From NCBI RefSeq assembly GCF_000496695.1, contig NZ_BAUJ01000004.1, positions 62,001-126,000 on the forward strand: DNA of 64,000 bases. Reading direction: 5' to 3'. Position 1 is the first letter of the stretch. Each line of letters begins with the position of its first letter. The DNA comes from Vibrio halioticoli NBRC 102217 (GTDB lineage Bacteria > Pseudomonadota > Gammaproteobacteria > Enterobacterales > Vibrionaceae). Shown here one piece after another: positions 1 to 15,000 of this stretch. Position numbers and translations under genes: made by a program. A model generated the notes under the pieces. It worked only from the letters and a program-made list of their open reading frames with translations, had not been told where the DNA came from and made no database searches.

Positions 1-3000
1 CAGATAGTAATGTGTTTGCCATTAACCTAGGTTATTCAGCCGGCTACGGTAAAGGCACCTTAGGTCTGTCAGGCTTGTTTATTAATAACATTGTCGATAG
101 CAATGTGTACGCTCAAGTTGAGTCTGGCGTTGATCTTATGGTCGGCACGCTCATCACCAATGTTGGCAGTGTTGAGCGCTTGAGTGTTACCGCAGATAAC
201 CGAGTGGACATTATTACCATTGCCGGAGGCGGTGCTTCGGGCGGCGCCATTGGTGTGGGCGCATCATCGATTGTTAATATCGTGACTAAAGTAACCAAAG
301 CGGAAATTGGCTCGCAAGACGCTAGCAGTCGCAGCGGTGATATCGATGTTAACGGCGATGTCAAAGTGGCGGCCAGTAGTGATGGTTTCATCATTGGTTC
401 GGCAATTAGCGCTGCGTGGGCGACAGGTAAAGTGGCGCCATCGGGCGGTGATACCCCAGAAACCAATAACAGTGCATACGGGATTTCAGTCTCTGGTGCG
501 TTCATTTTTAATATCGTTGATCACACCACTTCCGCTTCTATTTATAACTTGAACAGCTTAAATGCAGAGGCGTTAACTCTCGATGCGACTGATAATGCGG
601 GTGTGTTTGCTTTCCCAATCGCTTACTCAAGCTCAGAGGCGCAAAAGTTTGCCTTGGCGGCAGCCGGTATTGGCCTGCGCAATGATGTCGATGTAGATAT
701 TGATGCCGGCATTTCCGGTGTTAACAGCCTTACTTTAAATAATCTATCCATTGATGCTATCAACAACACGACTGTGGTCAGTGCCTCGGTTTCAGCGGCG
801 CTATCGGGCGTTGCCGATACGCCTCCTGGCTCGAACAGCAGTAGCATTGCCATTACCGGTAATGTGTCAGTGAACAATGTGATTAACGATATCGATGCCT
901 TCCTAATTGATGTCGATTCAGCCTCAATTAACGGAAAAGATAGCAATAATTTCGCAGTAGATATTGAAGCAAAAGATACCTCAGAAGTGTACGCGGTAGC
1001 ACTCGGCGTGGCTTATGCGGGCAATGGCACGGTGGCGGTGACTTACGCTGAAAACACCATTGATTCAGATATTGACGCCCTAATTAGCAACGTTGATATG
1101 GACGTTGCAACAGGTAAAGTGCGCAGCCAAGCCAACAGTGAAGCGGATATTTTGTCGGTAGCGATTGGCGCAGGTGTTAGCAAAGATACCTCGCCAAACT
1201 TTGATACCAAAGTGGGCTTATCGGTTGCGGCCGCAGTCAGTTACAACACAGTGCGCATGAATACTCGCTCTAAAGTGGTTGATAGCCTGATCACTTTACC
1301 AAGCGAAGATTTAGACACATCGAGAATGGACGTTAAAGCGCATAACGACAGCGATATTATCGCGGTAGCAGTTGCGCCTTCTATTGGTTTACAAAGTGGC
1401 AGTGAAACAACAATTACCTTATCGAGCAGTGGTGCTTCGGTAGAAAATGAAGTGTATGGCGACACGATTGCACTGGTTGATGGCACCACCATCGATCAAT
1501 TTACAACGTTAAATGATGCATCTGTAGCAGAGAACGGATTGTTTGTGAGCGCCGATGCCTCAGGTGACATTAGCGCCACGGTAGTCTCTGCTTCTGTTGC
1601 ATGGGCTGGCGCTACCACAGGTACGGGGGTCTCCGGCGGTATCGGAGTGGCATTAGCGGAAAACTCCATTGGTGGTGACAACGGCAATGCGAATGCGATT
1701 AGCGCCACTATTACCGATTCTAGTGTCGACCTAAGTGGCACGGTCGATACGTTTGCCAAAAGTAATCAAGAGATCACCGCCGTCGTGGTTGCAGCATCAG
1801 TGGCGCTAGCGAACTCAAACGATGGCGTGGCAGGCGCATTAAGTGGCGTGGGCGCCTCCACCGATAATACGGTAAAAATTGATACTACGTCAGGCATTAC
1901 GGCTACCCAAGCGAATCATAGCGTGATAGCTGATTCGATTTCAGTAACAGCGCAAGACACTAGCACCATTACTAGTGCGGTGGTCGGCGCTTCTATTGCC
2001 GGCACTTTCTCGGCAACGTCAGGTGCGGTCAGCCTAAGCATTGGGGTTGCGCTGGCGGAAAATGACATTGAAAACAATACGGTTGCCTTAATTGATAATG
2101 TTGATATTGGTGCAAGCGATGATAGAGCAGGCAATGTCAGTGTGTTAGCGACCACTAATGCCACCATTACTGCAACCTCAGTAGCGGCATCGTTTGCGCT
2201 AGGTTGGGGCTCTGGCACCATCAGCGCCAGTGGCGCAGGGGCCAATGCGGTGAATACCATCACGGGCGGTACTAGCGCGACTCTTGCGAATAGTGATGTA
2301 TGCAGCTCGGGTGACCTGTCAGTCACGGCCACCAACACTTCTAAAGTTAATGCAGAAATTGCCGCGGTATCGGTTGCCGGTGCGGTCGGCACCGATGGCG
2401 GTTTAGGCGTCTCTGTAGGCGGCGCAGAAACTGAAAATAATATTGGCACCTCAGGCAATCGCTTGGGCGTTATTGCCAATATTTTGGATTCAGATATTGA
2501 TGCGACAGGCAATATTTCGGTGACTTCTACCGCCGATCTAGACATTGATGCGGGCGTTGGTGCAGGCTCAATGGCGATTGCCGCAGGTGGCAGTGGTTTT
2601 GGCGTAGCAGCATCGGGTACGGGTGTTAGCGCGGTTAACAACATTTATTCTAATGTAGATGCGTATGTAGATAACAGCTCTGCTGCCAATCAAACCCTGA
2701 AAGGTACATCACTGACCGTTAACGCAAGTAACGTCTCAGATATAGATTCTGTGGCAGCGGCGGCAACGGTGGCGGCAGGCTTTAGCTCTGGTGGCTCAGC
2801 GGCTATCACGATTGGCGTAGCATTGGCTCGTAACGAGATAGACAATAATACCCGTGCGTATGTAGCAGGTGCTGATGTTGATTTGGCAACGGGTGCATTA
2901 GATTTAGACGCTAGCACGGATAATACCATCGATACATTGTCAGTGGCGGCCTCATTAGGCATTGCCTTTGGCGCGGGTGGCGGCATTGCGGTCAGTGGCG

Positions 3001-6000
3001 CAGGTGCAAACTCTATTAACTCCATTAATGGCGAGACACTGGCCTACCTTGATGGAGCCGATGTAGAAAGTGCGGGTGCGGTAACCCTTGATGCTGAGAA
3101 CGTTTCGGATATCACTGCAACGGTAGCGTCTGTGTCCGTGTCTGGCGGCGGCGGTTCTGGTGGTGGCGTTGGCGTATCCATTGGCGCTTCTGTTTCTGAA
3201 AATGAAATAGGGACCTCGGGCGATAAACTGGTTGTTGCATCCTATATTCACGACTCAAGCGTGGATGCCTCAGGCGCATTATCGGTGACTGCAAATGGTG
3301 AAATGACCATTACAGCAGGTGTTGGTGCAGGTGGTATGGCTGTGGCTGGCGGCTCTGGTGGCGGTCTTGCTGGTGCAGGTTCAGGCGTTGTGGCAACCAA
3401 TGATGTTTATGCCCAAATTGACAGTTACATTGATAATTCAGGTGCAAGTAGCGCCAGTATAGACGCGGCAAGCATTGCCATTAGTGCAACCAGTGAGTCA
3501 ACCATTACCGCAGAGCTCGGCTCCGCTTCATTAGGCATTGCGGGCGGTGCTGGTGGCGGCGGTACATTAACCATCGGTATCTCTATTGCTGACAATAGTG
3601 TGGATGTTGATACCTCTGCCTACATTAAAGGAGCGGGTTCGGTTGATAGCACTGGCTCAATTTCAGTCTCTTCTAATGCAACTAACGATATTGACGCCAC
3701 TTCTGTAGCGGCTACAGCCTCCTTTGCCGCAGGTGCGGGTGGTGGCGTATCTATCAGTGGCGCAGGCGCAGAAGCGGTAAACAGCATTTTTGGCGAAACC
3801 CAGTCTTATATCGAAAATTCACAAATTGATAGTGCCAGTAAGGTAGATATCACCGCCTCAGATACTTCTGATATTGATGCTACGGTAGTCGCGGTTGCGG
3901 TTTCTGGCGCAGGTGGTGCTGGTGGCGGTATTGGTGTGGCGATTGGCGCGGCGCTTGCAAGCAATAATATTGGTAATAGCAGCTCGCGTCAGAGCGTACG
4001 TTCGTATGTGAAAAACAGCGGCATTAGCGCTACAGGTGCATTAAATCTAGATGCTGACGGTAACATGACGGTATTTTCCGGTGTTGGCGCAGGCAGTATG
4101 GCCATTTCAGGCGGTGCAGGTGGCGGTTTATCTGGCGCAGGCGCTGGAGTGAGCACAGTTAATGATATTTACGCTGATGTTGAAACCTATATCGACAATA
4201 GCTCAGCCTCTAGCAAGGTTATAGATACCGGCTCGGTCAGCTTAGATGCGGATAATACCACTTCAATTACCGCAGAAGCCGGAGCTGCATCATTGGCAGC
4301 TGCCTTTGGTGCGGGCGGCGGTGTTTCTTTAAGTGTCGGTGTAGCACTGGCGCAAAATACCGTTGATGCCAATACCTCAAGTTACATTACCGATGTGGGT
4401 GAGTTAAGCAGTGGCGATATTAGCGTTACTGCGACTACCGACAATACTATTACCGCGACCTCTGTAGCTGCTTCCATTGCCGCCGCAGGTGGCGTGGGTG
4501 GTGGCATTGCCATTAGTGGCGCAGGCGCTGAAACGGCCAATTATATTTATGGTGATACCAGCGCGTATATCGCAAATAGCACTATTGGCGCATCTAATGT
4601 CACAGTGGATGATGTGGACGTTACCGCGGAGAACACTTCTAAGATTACCTCAACCGTTGCGGCAGTGTCGGTCGCAGGTGCAGGCGGCGCAGGTGGCGGT
4701 GTCGGCGTTTCTCTTGGTGGCTCAGTGGCCATCAATGACATTGGTAAAGAGAGCGATCGCATAACGGTGCAAAGCTATGTCGATAACAGCCAAGTGTATG
4801 CCACTGGCGATATGAATATCGATTCTACGCTGGATATGACCATTAATTCAGGAGTTGGCTCTGGCAGTGCCGCTGTGGTTGGCGGCGCAGGTGGCGCGGC
4901 AGTTTCAGGCGCAGCAGTGCGCGTTGAAAATGAGATGTATGCCGATGTTGATAGCTACATTAAAGACAGCTCACAAGTGAATGCCGCTGATATTTCAGTG
5001 ACCTCTTCAAGCACGTCAGACATTGACGCGACAGCCGCAGCAGCAACCATAGCTGGCGCTTTTGTCCCTGTCGGGTTTGCCATCTCGATTGGCGCATCAC
5101 GCGTAATTAATGTTGTAGATATCGACCTAAACAGTGATATCGACAACTCTGATTTAGATGCCAGTGGCGATTTCACGCTCACGGCAAGTTCAACCGATGA
5201 TGTGAATACCCTAGGGGTCGCAGCTTCGGTTTCTCTAGGGCTAGGTTTTTCTGGCGCTGGGGTCTTTGTTGAAAGTGAAGTCACGGGTGATATCAATGTT
5301 GGTATGACAGATTCGGATATCACGGTGGCAGGTGATGGTGAAGTGAAAGCCCTTGCCAATGCTAAACAAACATCGGAAGCCTACGGCATCTCGGCTGGGT
5401 TTATTTCTGCCGGAGTGGTATTTGCCGATAGTGAAACCGATGTGGATACCTTAATCAACATGTCGGCCACCGATTATCAGGGCGGTGATTTAACCGCGAT
5501 TGCGAATGCTACTGAAAATAACTATGTGCTCGCGGTAGCAGGTAGCGGCGGTGTATTAGCCGGAGCAGGCGTTGGCGCAGAGACGAAATCAACCAGCAAT
5601 ACCAAGGTAACGGTCGATGATGAGTCATCGATTATCTTGGGTGAAAACTCAGGCACTGGCGTATTAGACATCAAGGCTGAACATATAGCGCAGTTTGATG
5701 CCAAGGTCGTAGTGGCATCTGGTGGCTTACTGTCTGGCTCAGGTGCTGAGATTGACCATGATATTACGGCCGATGTCGCCGTAGTATTGGGTGATGGTGC
5801 AAGCAGTAGTGATAATCTAGTGATTACCGCCTCTGACATTAATGTGGATGCTATTAACCGTGCTCAGAAAAATCAAAGTGGGCGAATCGATGTCGTCGCG
5901 GTAGGTCTTGCTAGCGCCGCTGGCGCAGACAGTCGCACTGTATTGGATATGGCAACCACCATTGATGTGGGTGACGATGCTGAGCTTACTGCTTGGGGCA

Positions 6001-9000
6001 CTGGCGATGATGACGGCATTGCGTTAAATGCGTTAAATGATTTAGACATTACCGATAAAGTGGTTCTTAACGCCACTGGCGCTCTGGCCGGTACGGGCGC
6101 AACCCTGAAAATCAGTGATGATGAATTGCTGGCAAAAGTGCGCATTGGCGAGAACGCCGTGTTAGTTACTGAAGGTGATTTGCAGTTATCTGCCCGAGGT
6201 CAAGGCACGGCAGTAGGTAATGTTGAGGCAGACTCTAGTGGCGCGGTATCGGTGTCGGTCACCAACGCTACGGTTAACCTTACCCCAGTGAATACAGTAT
6301 TGATTGATTTAGGCGCAGACATTACCTCTTATGGTGACGTTAATATCTCAGCCGGTACTGATACTGATTTCAATCGCGATGATTATAAAGTTCACGCGCT
6401 GATTGATAGCTTCTCCGATAGCGTTATTCCAATTGATGATGCGGGCGCGTTTGCCACTTTATCGCAAGCTAACAGCATTGCCATTGCTGCGGGCGCACAT
6501 GTAAAAACCGCTCGTCAAATGAACCTGCACTCAGAGCGTTTTGGCTTTGCCGATATGGACGCGCAAACCAAAACCGTCAACTGGGCATCGGCCATTGGTG
6601 GCACTGCCGACCTTGGCGGTGAGGTCACTATTGGCACTACAGGTACGGTCAGTAATGCCGGTACGTTAGAAACGGGTATTCGCCGTAATCAATCTATTGA
6701 ATTTACCAGTTTAAATGATGATGGTAGCGTTGATGAGGTCAGCAAAACCGATGGCATTAGCTTCTCAACCTCAATTGAAGCACTTAGCTCAAGCCTATTT
6801 ACAGACCTTGAGTATGCCGAAGAGCAGCTCTCTATCTTTAATGATGGTGAAGCCACTGATACTGATATCGAAGCCTTCTACAAATCCGAAATTGACCGCC
6901 TACAACAAGAGTTGCTAGCAAAAGGCTTGATGGACGTTACGCCAAGCGGTGAATACTTCTCTATCGAGCTGTCGACTTCTGTGATTACCATTGACGACAT
7001 TCATGCAGAAGCAGGACGCATTGATATTCGCTCTGGAGAATACGCCGATACCGGTACTGTGTTATCACCGGGCGATGCGTCAGTTTCAATTATCAACCAC
7101 ACTCTTGCCTCGCTAGTGGTGAATGACATCACGATTCCGCAGGAAAATGGCGGGGTGTATCTCAATGGCGAAAGACAAGATGTCGGCACAGACGATGAGC
7201 CGCTTATTAGCATCATCAACGATGTGGATCTAGCTAAAGAGCAAGCCGAATTGGCGCTTAGCCTGCCAGATAACAATGCGGTACTGACATGGCCATCAAT
7301 CACCTTAAACGGCGAAGTCACCAACCGCAGTGGCAAGCTTGAACTGAAAAGTTTAAGTGGTGAAGATTCAACAGCACTAGGTAAAGGTGACATTAATATC
7401 TACGCTGATATTGATGTGAAAGAGCAAGTTGTGATGACAGGGGGCTCTACGGTAATAAGCCTTCCACCGGGTTCGGTGTATTCTGTGGATGGCGCTGAAT
7501 ACGCCAAATGGAATGCTGAGATTGGCAACAATGGTCTTGATGAAGCCTCTGATGCGGATATCGCCGATCTTATTGGCCGCTCAATTACAGGCCCTAGTAT
7601 TTATGCAGATAATATTTCAATTACCGCTGAATACATCAATATCAATGGCAAAATTCAAAGTGGTAAAGAGAGCTTTAATCTCACCATTGATAAAGCGATG
7701 GAAGATACCATTGATGCACTAAAAGCGAAGGGAGCGACCGGTCTAGTGCGCCTTGATGTGGCGAGCGAAGATTTCTCGGTTTTCTATGACGCCACTAACG
7801 ATCAAATTGTGGTGGGCGACATGCGTGTTAGCGGTGGTTACATTGAGCTTGAAGGGCACATTTTAAACACCAACAGCAACTCTGAAATTGAACTGTTGGG
7901 TGGCTACGCTGATATCGATGTGGTGAACAATACCGACCTTGATGTGAAGATCCTTGGACTGGATGCATCACAACGCGGAAAAGGCACATTGATCATTCGT
8001 GATAAAGCCAAAGGCACATCAGATAACCCATTAGAAACCACCTACATCAAAGATGAAAATGGCGTAACTGTCACCACCAATGGCGTTGCTAGCACAGGTT
8101 CGGATGATATGACTTACGATCCGAAATCAGGCTGGCGTTATTCTTGGACTATGGGCCAAGAGCAATTTGAACGTCGTTATACCACAGAGGCAACCTCATC
8201 ATGGTTAGGCATTGATGCCTTTGCTAAAGATCCCGATGACGTGGTATTTGATGGTGAGCCAGAGCCATTAGGTTCGCCAACACTGCGTGGCGAAGGGGCT
8301 TATTTTGAATATGTACCGAGTGATTCTGATGAAGACTACACCTTTGATACCAACCATATTGAGTTGACGTCAGAAACCTCTTTAGTGCGTAAATGGACTA
8401 AGAGTACTTGGTGGGGTAAGAAAACCTATTACGCCAAATTCGTTAATGAAAGTAAGGTGCGTGATGAATCAACGCACTCCATAAAAGCCGATTACGGCGT
8501 TGCGATTACCTTTACCGGTAAAGAACAAGGCTCTATCGATATCGTGTCCAATCAAGGCGGTGATGTGATAGTGCAGGGTGCGATTAGTAACACGGAAGGT
8601 ACCACTACAATTACCACCAATGCCGGTATTTACACCCAAGCGACTGGCTCGGTCGGCAGTAAAGATATTGAGCTCACCGCGTCTTATATTGGCGGCGTAG
8701 CGCAAACCAATGTCGATGGCAGTATTGATGCTGCGAGCACCGCATTGCGCACTAACCTTAATAATGACGGTAACGGTGGCATTACAGCGCGCACTTACGA
8801 TGGGCGCATTAATATCGTAGAAACTGATGGCCCATTGGTGGTCAACAATATCACTTCTGCGGGCTCCTATGGTCTGGCTAATGATACTGGCGGCAACGTT
8901 TATCTTTCTGCTGTCGGTGGCATTGAAGCTGAGTCTGGCAGTAACGGCATTGTGCGCGGCGGGACGATCTTTATCAGCTCCGAAGCACATGTCGGTTCAT

Positions 9001-12000
9001 CGAGCCAAGCCTTAGTGGTCGACAGTGGTGAAGGTAACAACGATAGCGTTACGGTATTGGCTATTAACGATATTTACCTCAGTGAACTTGATGGCGATTT
9101 TCTTGCTAAAGAGATCAGCAGTAGCGCAGGTGATGTCACTATCAATGTCTCTTACGGCTCTTTGGTGGATGCCAATAACACCACTGCCAGAGATGAGCGC
9201 ACCTATGAAGAGTTGAGTACTGGCCTATGGGAAAACCTAGGGCTGATTGCAGGCAGTGACTCAGCGCAAGATAAAATTGATAATGTGATTGATGCCTATG
9301 TGACCGCGCGTGAGATGGAGTACAGCACCTACTGGAACATCCGCAATGGCCAATTTGATGGCACTTATACCGCAGATGAAGAAGTCAGCTTATCGGTGGA
9401 TGAAGAGGCTTATTACCGCGAAGTGTATCAAGCAATTGGCACCGAAGACGGTCTGACGGGCGATGCACTACAAACCTTCGTTGATGATGCTATCCAAACC
9501 TTAGTCAATAAACGCACCGCAGAATATCATGCACTGCACGCCTCTTATGGCGGTGAAGCGTACGATTCTGAATATGAGTATCAGCTAAGTGATGAGAAAT
9601 GCGCTGAACTTTCAGGCAGCGTGCATGTGTGGACGGAAGATGAACTGACCAACCTGATCAGCGGCAGTTTGCTAAAACCGATCACCAATACTCAAGCCAC
9701 TATTGAAGATGCCAACATTTCAGCAGCCGGCGATATTACCATTGTCACTAAAGACGACATCGGTACTGCGGTAGGCTCAGTTGAAATCGACCTTGATGGC
9801 GATTACACCGACGATGAGCGAGTGCAATTGGCCGCCGCTGAACGAAACGATGTGTACTTCTTATTAGAAGAGCGCGCGCAAAACGTCGAAGTAAATGTGA
9901 TTGAAGCCGATAGCGGTGATTCGCTAGTACGTACTAGCGGCAGTTGGATTGCTGATGGTTTTGTGAGTGGTATGCAAATCCGCATTGCAGGTGACAGTGG
10001 CAATGCGAACGATGAAGGCAGTTTTTATGAGATTGCTTCGGTCACAGCAAGCACTATGACGCTGACTTCAAATGCATTAAGTGTAGAAATTGCAGTGACC
10101 ATGGATGTGGCGGCAATCAGTAGTACGCCAGATTTAACCACCTTAATTAATACGCAAAACGAAAGCTGGGTAAGCCTTGGCTTAGTGCAAGATAGCTTTG
10201 TTTCGATTGGCTCTGACATCTATCAAGTAAATCGCATTGCTGAGCAGGTGATAGATTTAGAAGAGGTTGACCCAAGTATTGCCTCATCGGTAGTGGCACT
10301 GGATGCGGGCGATTACCGCATTGCCAATGTGAACAAGATTGTGATTGACCAGCGTGAAGACATTGATGTGTTGGTCACGGGCGTGATTAGCGCCACAGCG
10401 AGCGGCAATGTGTATTTAGGCTCTGAGCAATCTATGGCGATTGGCTCAGTCTCTGGTGACAATGTTCGCATCAAGTCCAAACAATCGCTGACCGATACCA
10501 CAGGTACAGCCGCTTCGATTTCTGCGAGCAGCACCTTAATTCTTGAGGCAGGCTCAGGCGCCATTGGTAGCGCCAGCAATCGCATCAATATCGATTTAGG
10601 TAATGATGCCACTTTGACCGCTCGCGCCGAGCAAGATATCTACATTACTGAGATCAACTCAGACCTCAATATTGCCACCATCTATTCAAGTGGCGGCAAG
10701 GTGGATCTGCAGGCGTTAAACGGCTCTATTTTAGATAGCTTTAACCATGAGTATGAGAATATTCGAGCGCAAGACATTACCCTGACCGCAGAGGCAGGCA
10801 GTATTGGCGCATTAGGTAATCTGCTGGATATTAATCTAACCGGCGGAGTATTAAATGCGACGGCGCAGAACGATATTCGCATCAATGAAACCGACCAGAA
10901 CCTAGATGTTGACCATGTTGAGTCTGCGCAAGGCGATGTAGAGCTTGCCGCACATCTGGCTATTTTGGATGCGGTAGCCGACGATGCCTCCGAGATTGCT
11001 GATATTATTGGCGCGAGTATCTCGCTGACCTCTCGCTTTGATACCGTTGGGCAAATTGGTAACGACATTGAAGTGGACTCGGGTTCAACCCAAGGTGAAA
11101 ACCTAACGGTATCCAGTGCCAATAACACGCACCTTACCGAAACTCGCGGTGACTTGTACTTAAATACCATTCAAACGGGCGCTGCGGCGATTGCCTTTAT
11201 TGCCGCACCAGCTGGGCGCATCTTAAACGACAGTGCCAGTGGTAATAACGTCATTTCTGGCAAAACCTATCTGTTTGCTTCATTAGATATTGGTAGCAGT
11301 GACAAAGCACTCGCGACGCAAGTGGGCAATATCCAAGGCCAATCTACAACAGGCAGTACCTATATTGAAAATACCGGTGCACTGAATGTCGGCGGTGTAG
11401 TGGAAGGTATCTCTAGCGGCTTTAGCGCAGGCGGGGAGATCAATATGATCACTCGCAGCCCGCTGACGGTTACGCAGAGCATGACCGCCCAGCAGGATAT
11501 CAACCTAACCTCTACCGATAACTCCGACTTTGATGACATTACCATTGTCTCAGGGGTAAGCTTGCAAACCTCGCAAAACATCAACATTAATTCAGGTGAC
11601 GGCTTTACCTTACAATCAGGTGCAACCCTGCAAGCAGACCTTGATATTAATGTGCAGATAGACAGTGGCGACACCGGCGATCAAGATGCCAATGTCGGCG
11701 CAAGCATAGATATTCAAGGTGCAATGACCTCAGGTGGCGACATTAATCTATCAGCTGGTGATGACCAAGATAGCTTAGTTATTCAAGGCAGTTTGGATGC
11801 TACCAGTATTGTGGTGAACATGGGCGCAGGCAGTGATTCTGTATTAGTGGATACTCAAACATTGCTTGGCGACGCTCGCATTAACACTGGCAGTGGCGAT
11901 GATGAGATTACCATCAATCAGCTGAACACTCGTGAAGATGCGCTAGTGCTTGATGGTGAAGGCGGTACTGATCACTACATTATCAATCGCAGTGGCAGCG

Positions 12001-15000
12001 ACAAAGATTACGTTATCGATGTGCAAGATTCGGGCGCACAAAACGATGGCGCTGATGTACTGACCTTAAACGGTTTGGCAAGCGATGACATTTTCTTAAT
12101 TCGCGCCAACTTTGTAGCCGCTCTAAATGATGACGGCAATGGCGGTTACAGTGATGCTGTTGAGCGCATTAACTACGATGGCAATATCAATGCGCGCTTG
12201 ATCATCAATGGTCTAGACGGCGCAGACAACTTCTACAGTGACGATACTGGAACCATAGTCACCTTAGATGGCGGTGCTGGTAACGATTCATTCCAAGTCG
12301 GTCAGCTATTTGGTAGCGATCGTCAAGCCTCACTGGGCACAGTTGCCGCAGGCGATGAGATTGAGACCACCGAAACGACGCTAGGCTTCTTAAGCCGAGG
12401 TAATAGCCTACCGATGATCATTTACGGTGGCGATGGTGAAGACAGCATCAAGGTGTACTCAAACAAAGCGGTCACCAAGTTGTACGGTGAAGCGGGCGAT
12501 GACAGCTTTGTGGTACGTGCTTTCCTACTTGCTGATAGCGGTTTAACCAACAACAGCGTGGATGTGGAACTGTTCGGTGGAGAAGGTGCTGACACTATCG
12601 AATACAGCATTAACGCGGCGCTGAAAATTGATGGCGGCGCAGGTAGCGATAAGGTCGTGGTGCTAGGTACAGAAGGTGATGACAACTTTATGATCACCGA
12701 AGATGGCATATTTGGCGCAGGTTTAAATATTGGTTATCAAGGGGTGGAATTTGCCGAGCTTGATGGTCTTGAAGGTGATGATACTTTCTATATTTTAAGC
12801 ACTAATGCGGATGTAGAAACCACCATCATTGGCGGTCTAGGCGCAGATGTATTTAATGTTGCCAGCGATGTGACTCAGCCAATTGTCTCTTACTCTGTTG
12901 AAGGTCGTAGCAGCTTTATTAACCACAGTGTGTTTAGTGATGATGACGCCTATAACGGCATCTTTGTTGACGGCGTTTCACTCAATGTAGCCAGTGAAGA
13001 AAACGGCGCTATTGCGGTGAGTTCGCAACAGTTGACGGTAGATGAAGACAGCCTGACCGATAGCTATGATCTCTCTTTGAGCATTGCTGAGCCAAATGTA
13101 GCGACTGTCGCTTACGTGACAGTATCGGCGGCGCGCGCCTCTAGCAGTGATAAAGACAATACCAATGGTCAAGCAGCTAGCATATTGGTATCAACCGATA
13201 ACATTAACTTCTATGAGTCGTTGGTTGTGACTTATGAAAGCGGCGTGAATTGGCAAGATAACACCACTATTTATGTGAAAGCCATCGACGATAGCGCGAT
13301 GGAAGGCGAGAGCGAATATGTCATTAGCCATAGCGTGAGCAGTGATAATCCAGACTTTGATCGTCTTGATATTGCCAACGTGGTGGTGAACGTATTTGAT
13401 AATGACCAAGCCGATATCATCCTAATGCCACAAGGTAGCGACCAAGTCACTGAAGGCGGCACAAGCGCCGTGTTTGATGTGCGCCTTGCCACTGAGCCAG
13501 AAGTGGGCGAATTGGTAACGGTTTCTCTAAGTGAGATACTTGGTGACAACCTGCTTTCTCAGCTATCACTGAGCGATACAGAGCTGGTGTTTGACCATAG
13601 CAATTGGTCACAAACACAGAGCTTTAGCGTCAGTGCTATTGATGATAGTGCGGTAGAAAATCTGTATCAAGGCAGCATTAAGCTCACCACAACCAGTACC
13701 GTGACTGATTCGCAATACAATCAATTAGACGATACTGAGCAAGTGCTGTTTGTGACAGATAACGACAGCGGCGCGGTGATTGTGACGCAAACTGATGGCT
13801 CAACCTTAGTCAGCCAAACTGAAACTGATGAGTACAGCTTAGTATTGAGTAAAGCGCCATCGGCTACAGTCACGGTCAATCTATTAAACGACGGTCAAAC
13901 TCTGTTTAGCAGTGAAGACCCTAGATTTAATGCCGATGACAATACGGTGAGCTTTGATGCCAGCAATTGGGATCAGCCGATTAGCATTACCTTATCGGTA
14001 AATGAGGATTATCAAGAGCAAACTGGACAGCCAGTACAAAACCCGCCATTGCAACCGCATACGTTGACCGGCATTCAAGGCAAATTGATTATCGAAGGGG
14101 GCGTGCCGCAAGGTAAAGCTCGCGCTCTTAGTGTGGCAATTATGCTACCAAGTGAAACCGACAGCGAACTGCCAATTAAGAACATTGAAGTGAGCGAGGT
14201 TCTGCAAACGGATGTACTGAATATCTTTAACGATGGCAGTTTAGAAAATGACAGCGGTATCCTTTCTGATACTAGCCTTACCGGTTTAGGTATGGGCGTA
14301 GGCATTGAGTATGCCGATGTTGAAGTGGTGGAACTGCTATTAGGTCAAGGCGATGACAACCTAACGATTACCGATACAGCAGCGGACGTGATTACCGTAG
14401 TCCACGGCGGTGGCGGTAGCGATACTCTCAGCGTGACGGGTAGTGATGCGGATGGCGTGCTGATTTTATTGGGTGATACCACGCAAAACGGCTTTACCTA
14501 CAATGCCACATCCGATGAAAAAACCGATAAGGCGCGCGAGTTCAGCAATCCGGGTAACGACATTTTGGATGCGTCAGGCGCTGGTGGCTCTGTCACTATC
14601 TTTGGCGGTCAAGGCAACGATACCATCACAGGTAGTGAATTTGGCGACCACCTTGCAGGCGGTTCTGGCAATGACCAGATCTTTGCACTCGGCGGCGATG
14701 ATCATATCTATGGTGATGCTGGATTTAATATCGATATCACCACCAGACTGGATTTGAGCACGCAGATACTTAGTGTGGTAAATCTTGCCGATGTGGAAAT
14801 GGATAATCTTGATACTTCCGATAGCCTAGCGGTGGGTAATGACCGCATAGATGCCGGCTTTGGTGATGATATCGTGATTGCTGATAAAGGCGTCATTAAT
14901 CAATCCTCTGATATCAACCGTATTCTTTCCACATCCTTGAGCGATGTCACGAGTATAAGCAATAGTGGCTTTACGCTAGGTGGCGATGACAGTGTGCTAG

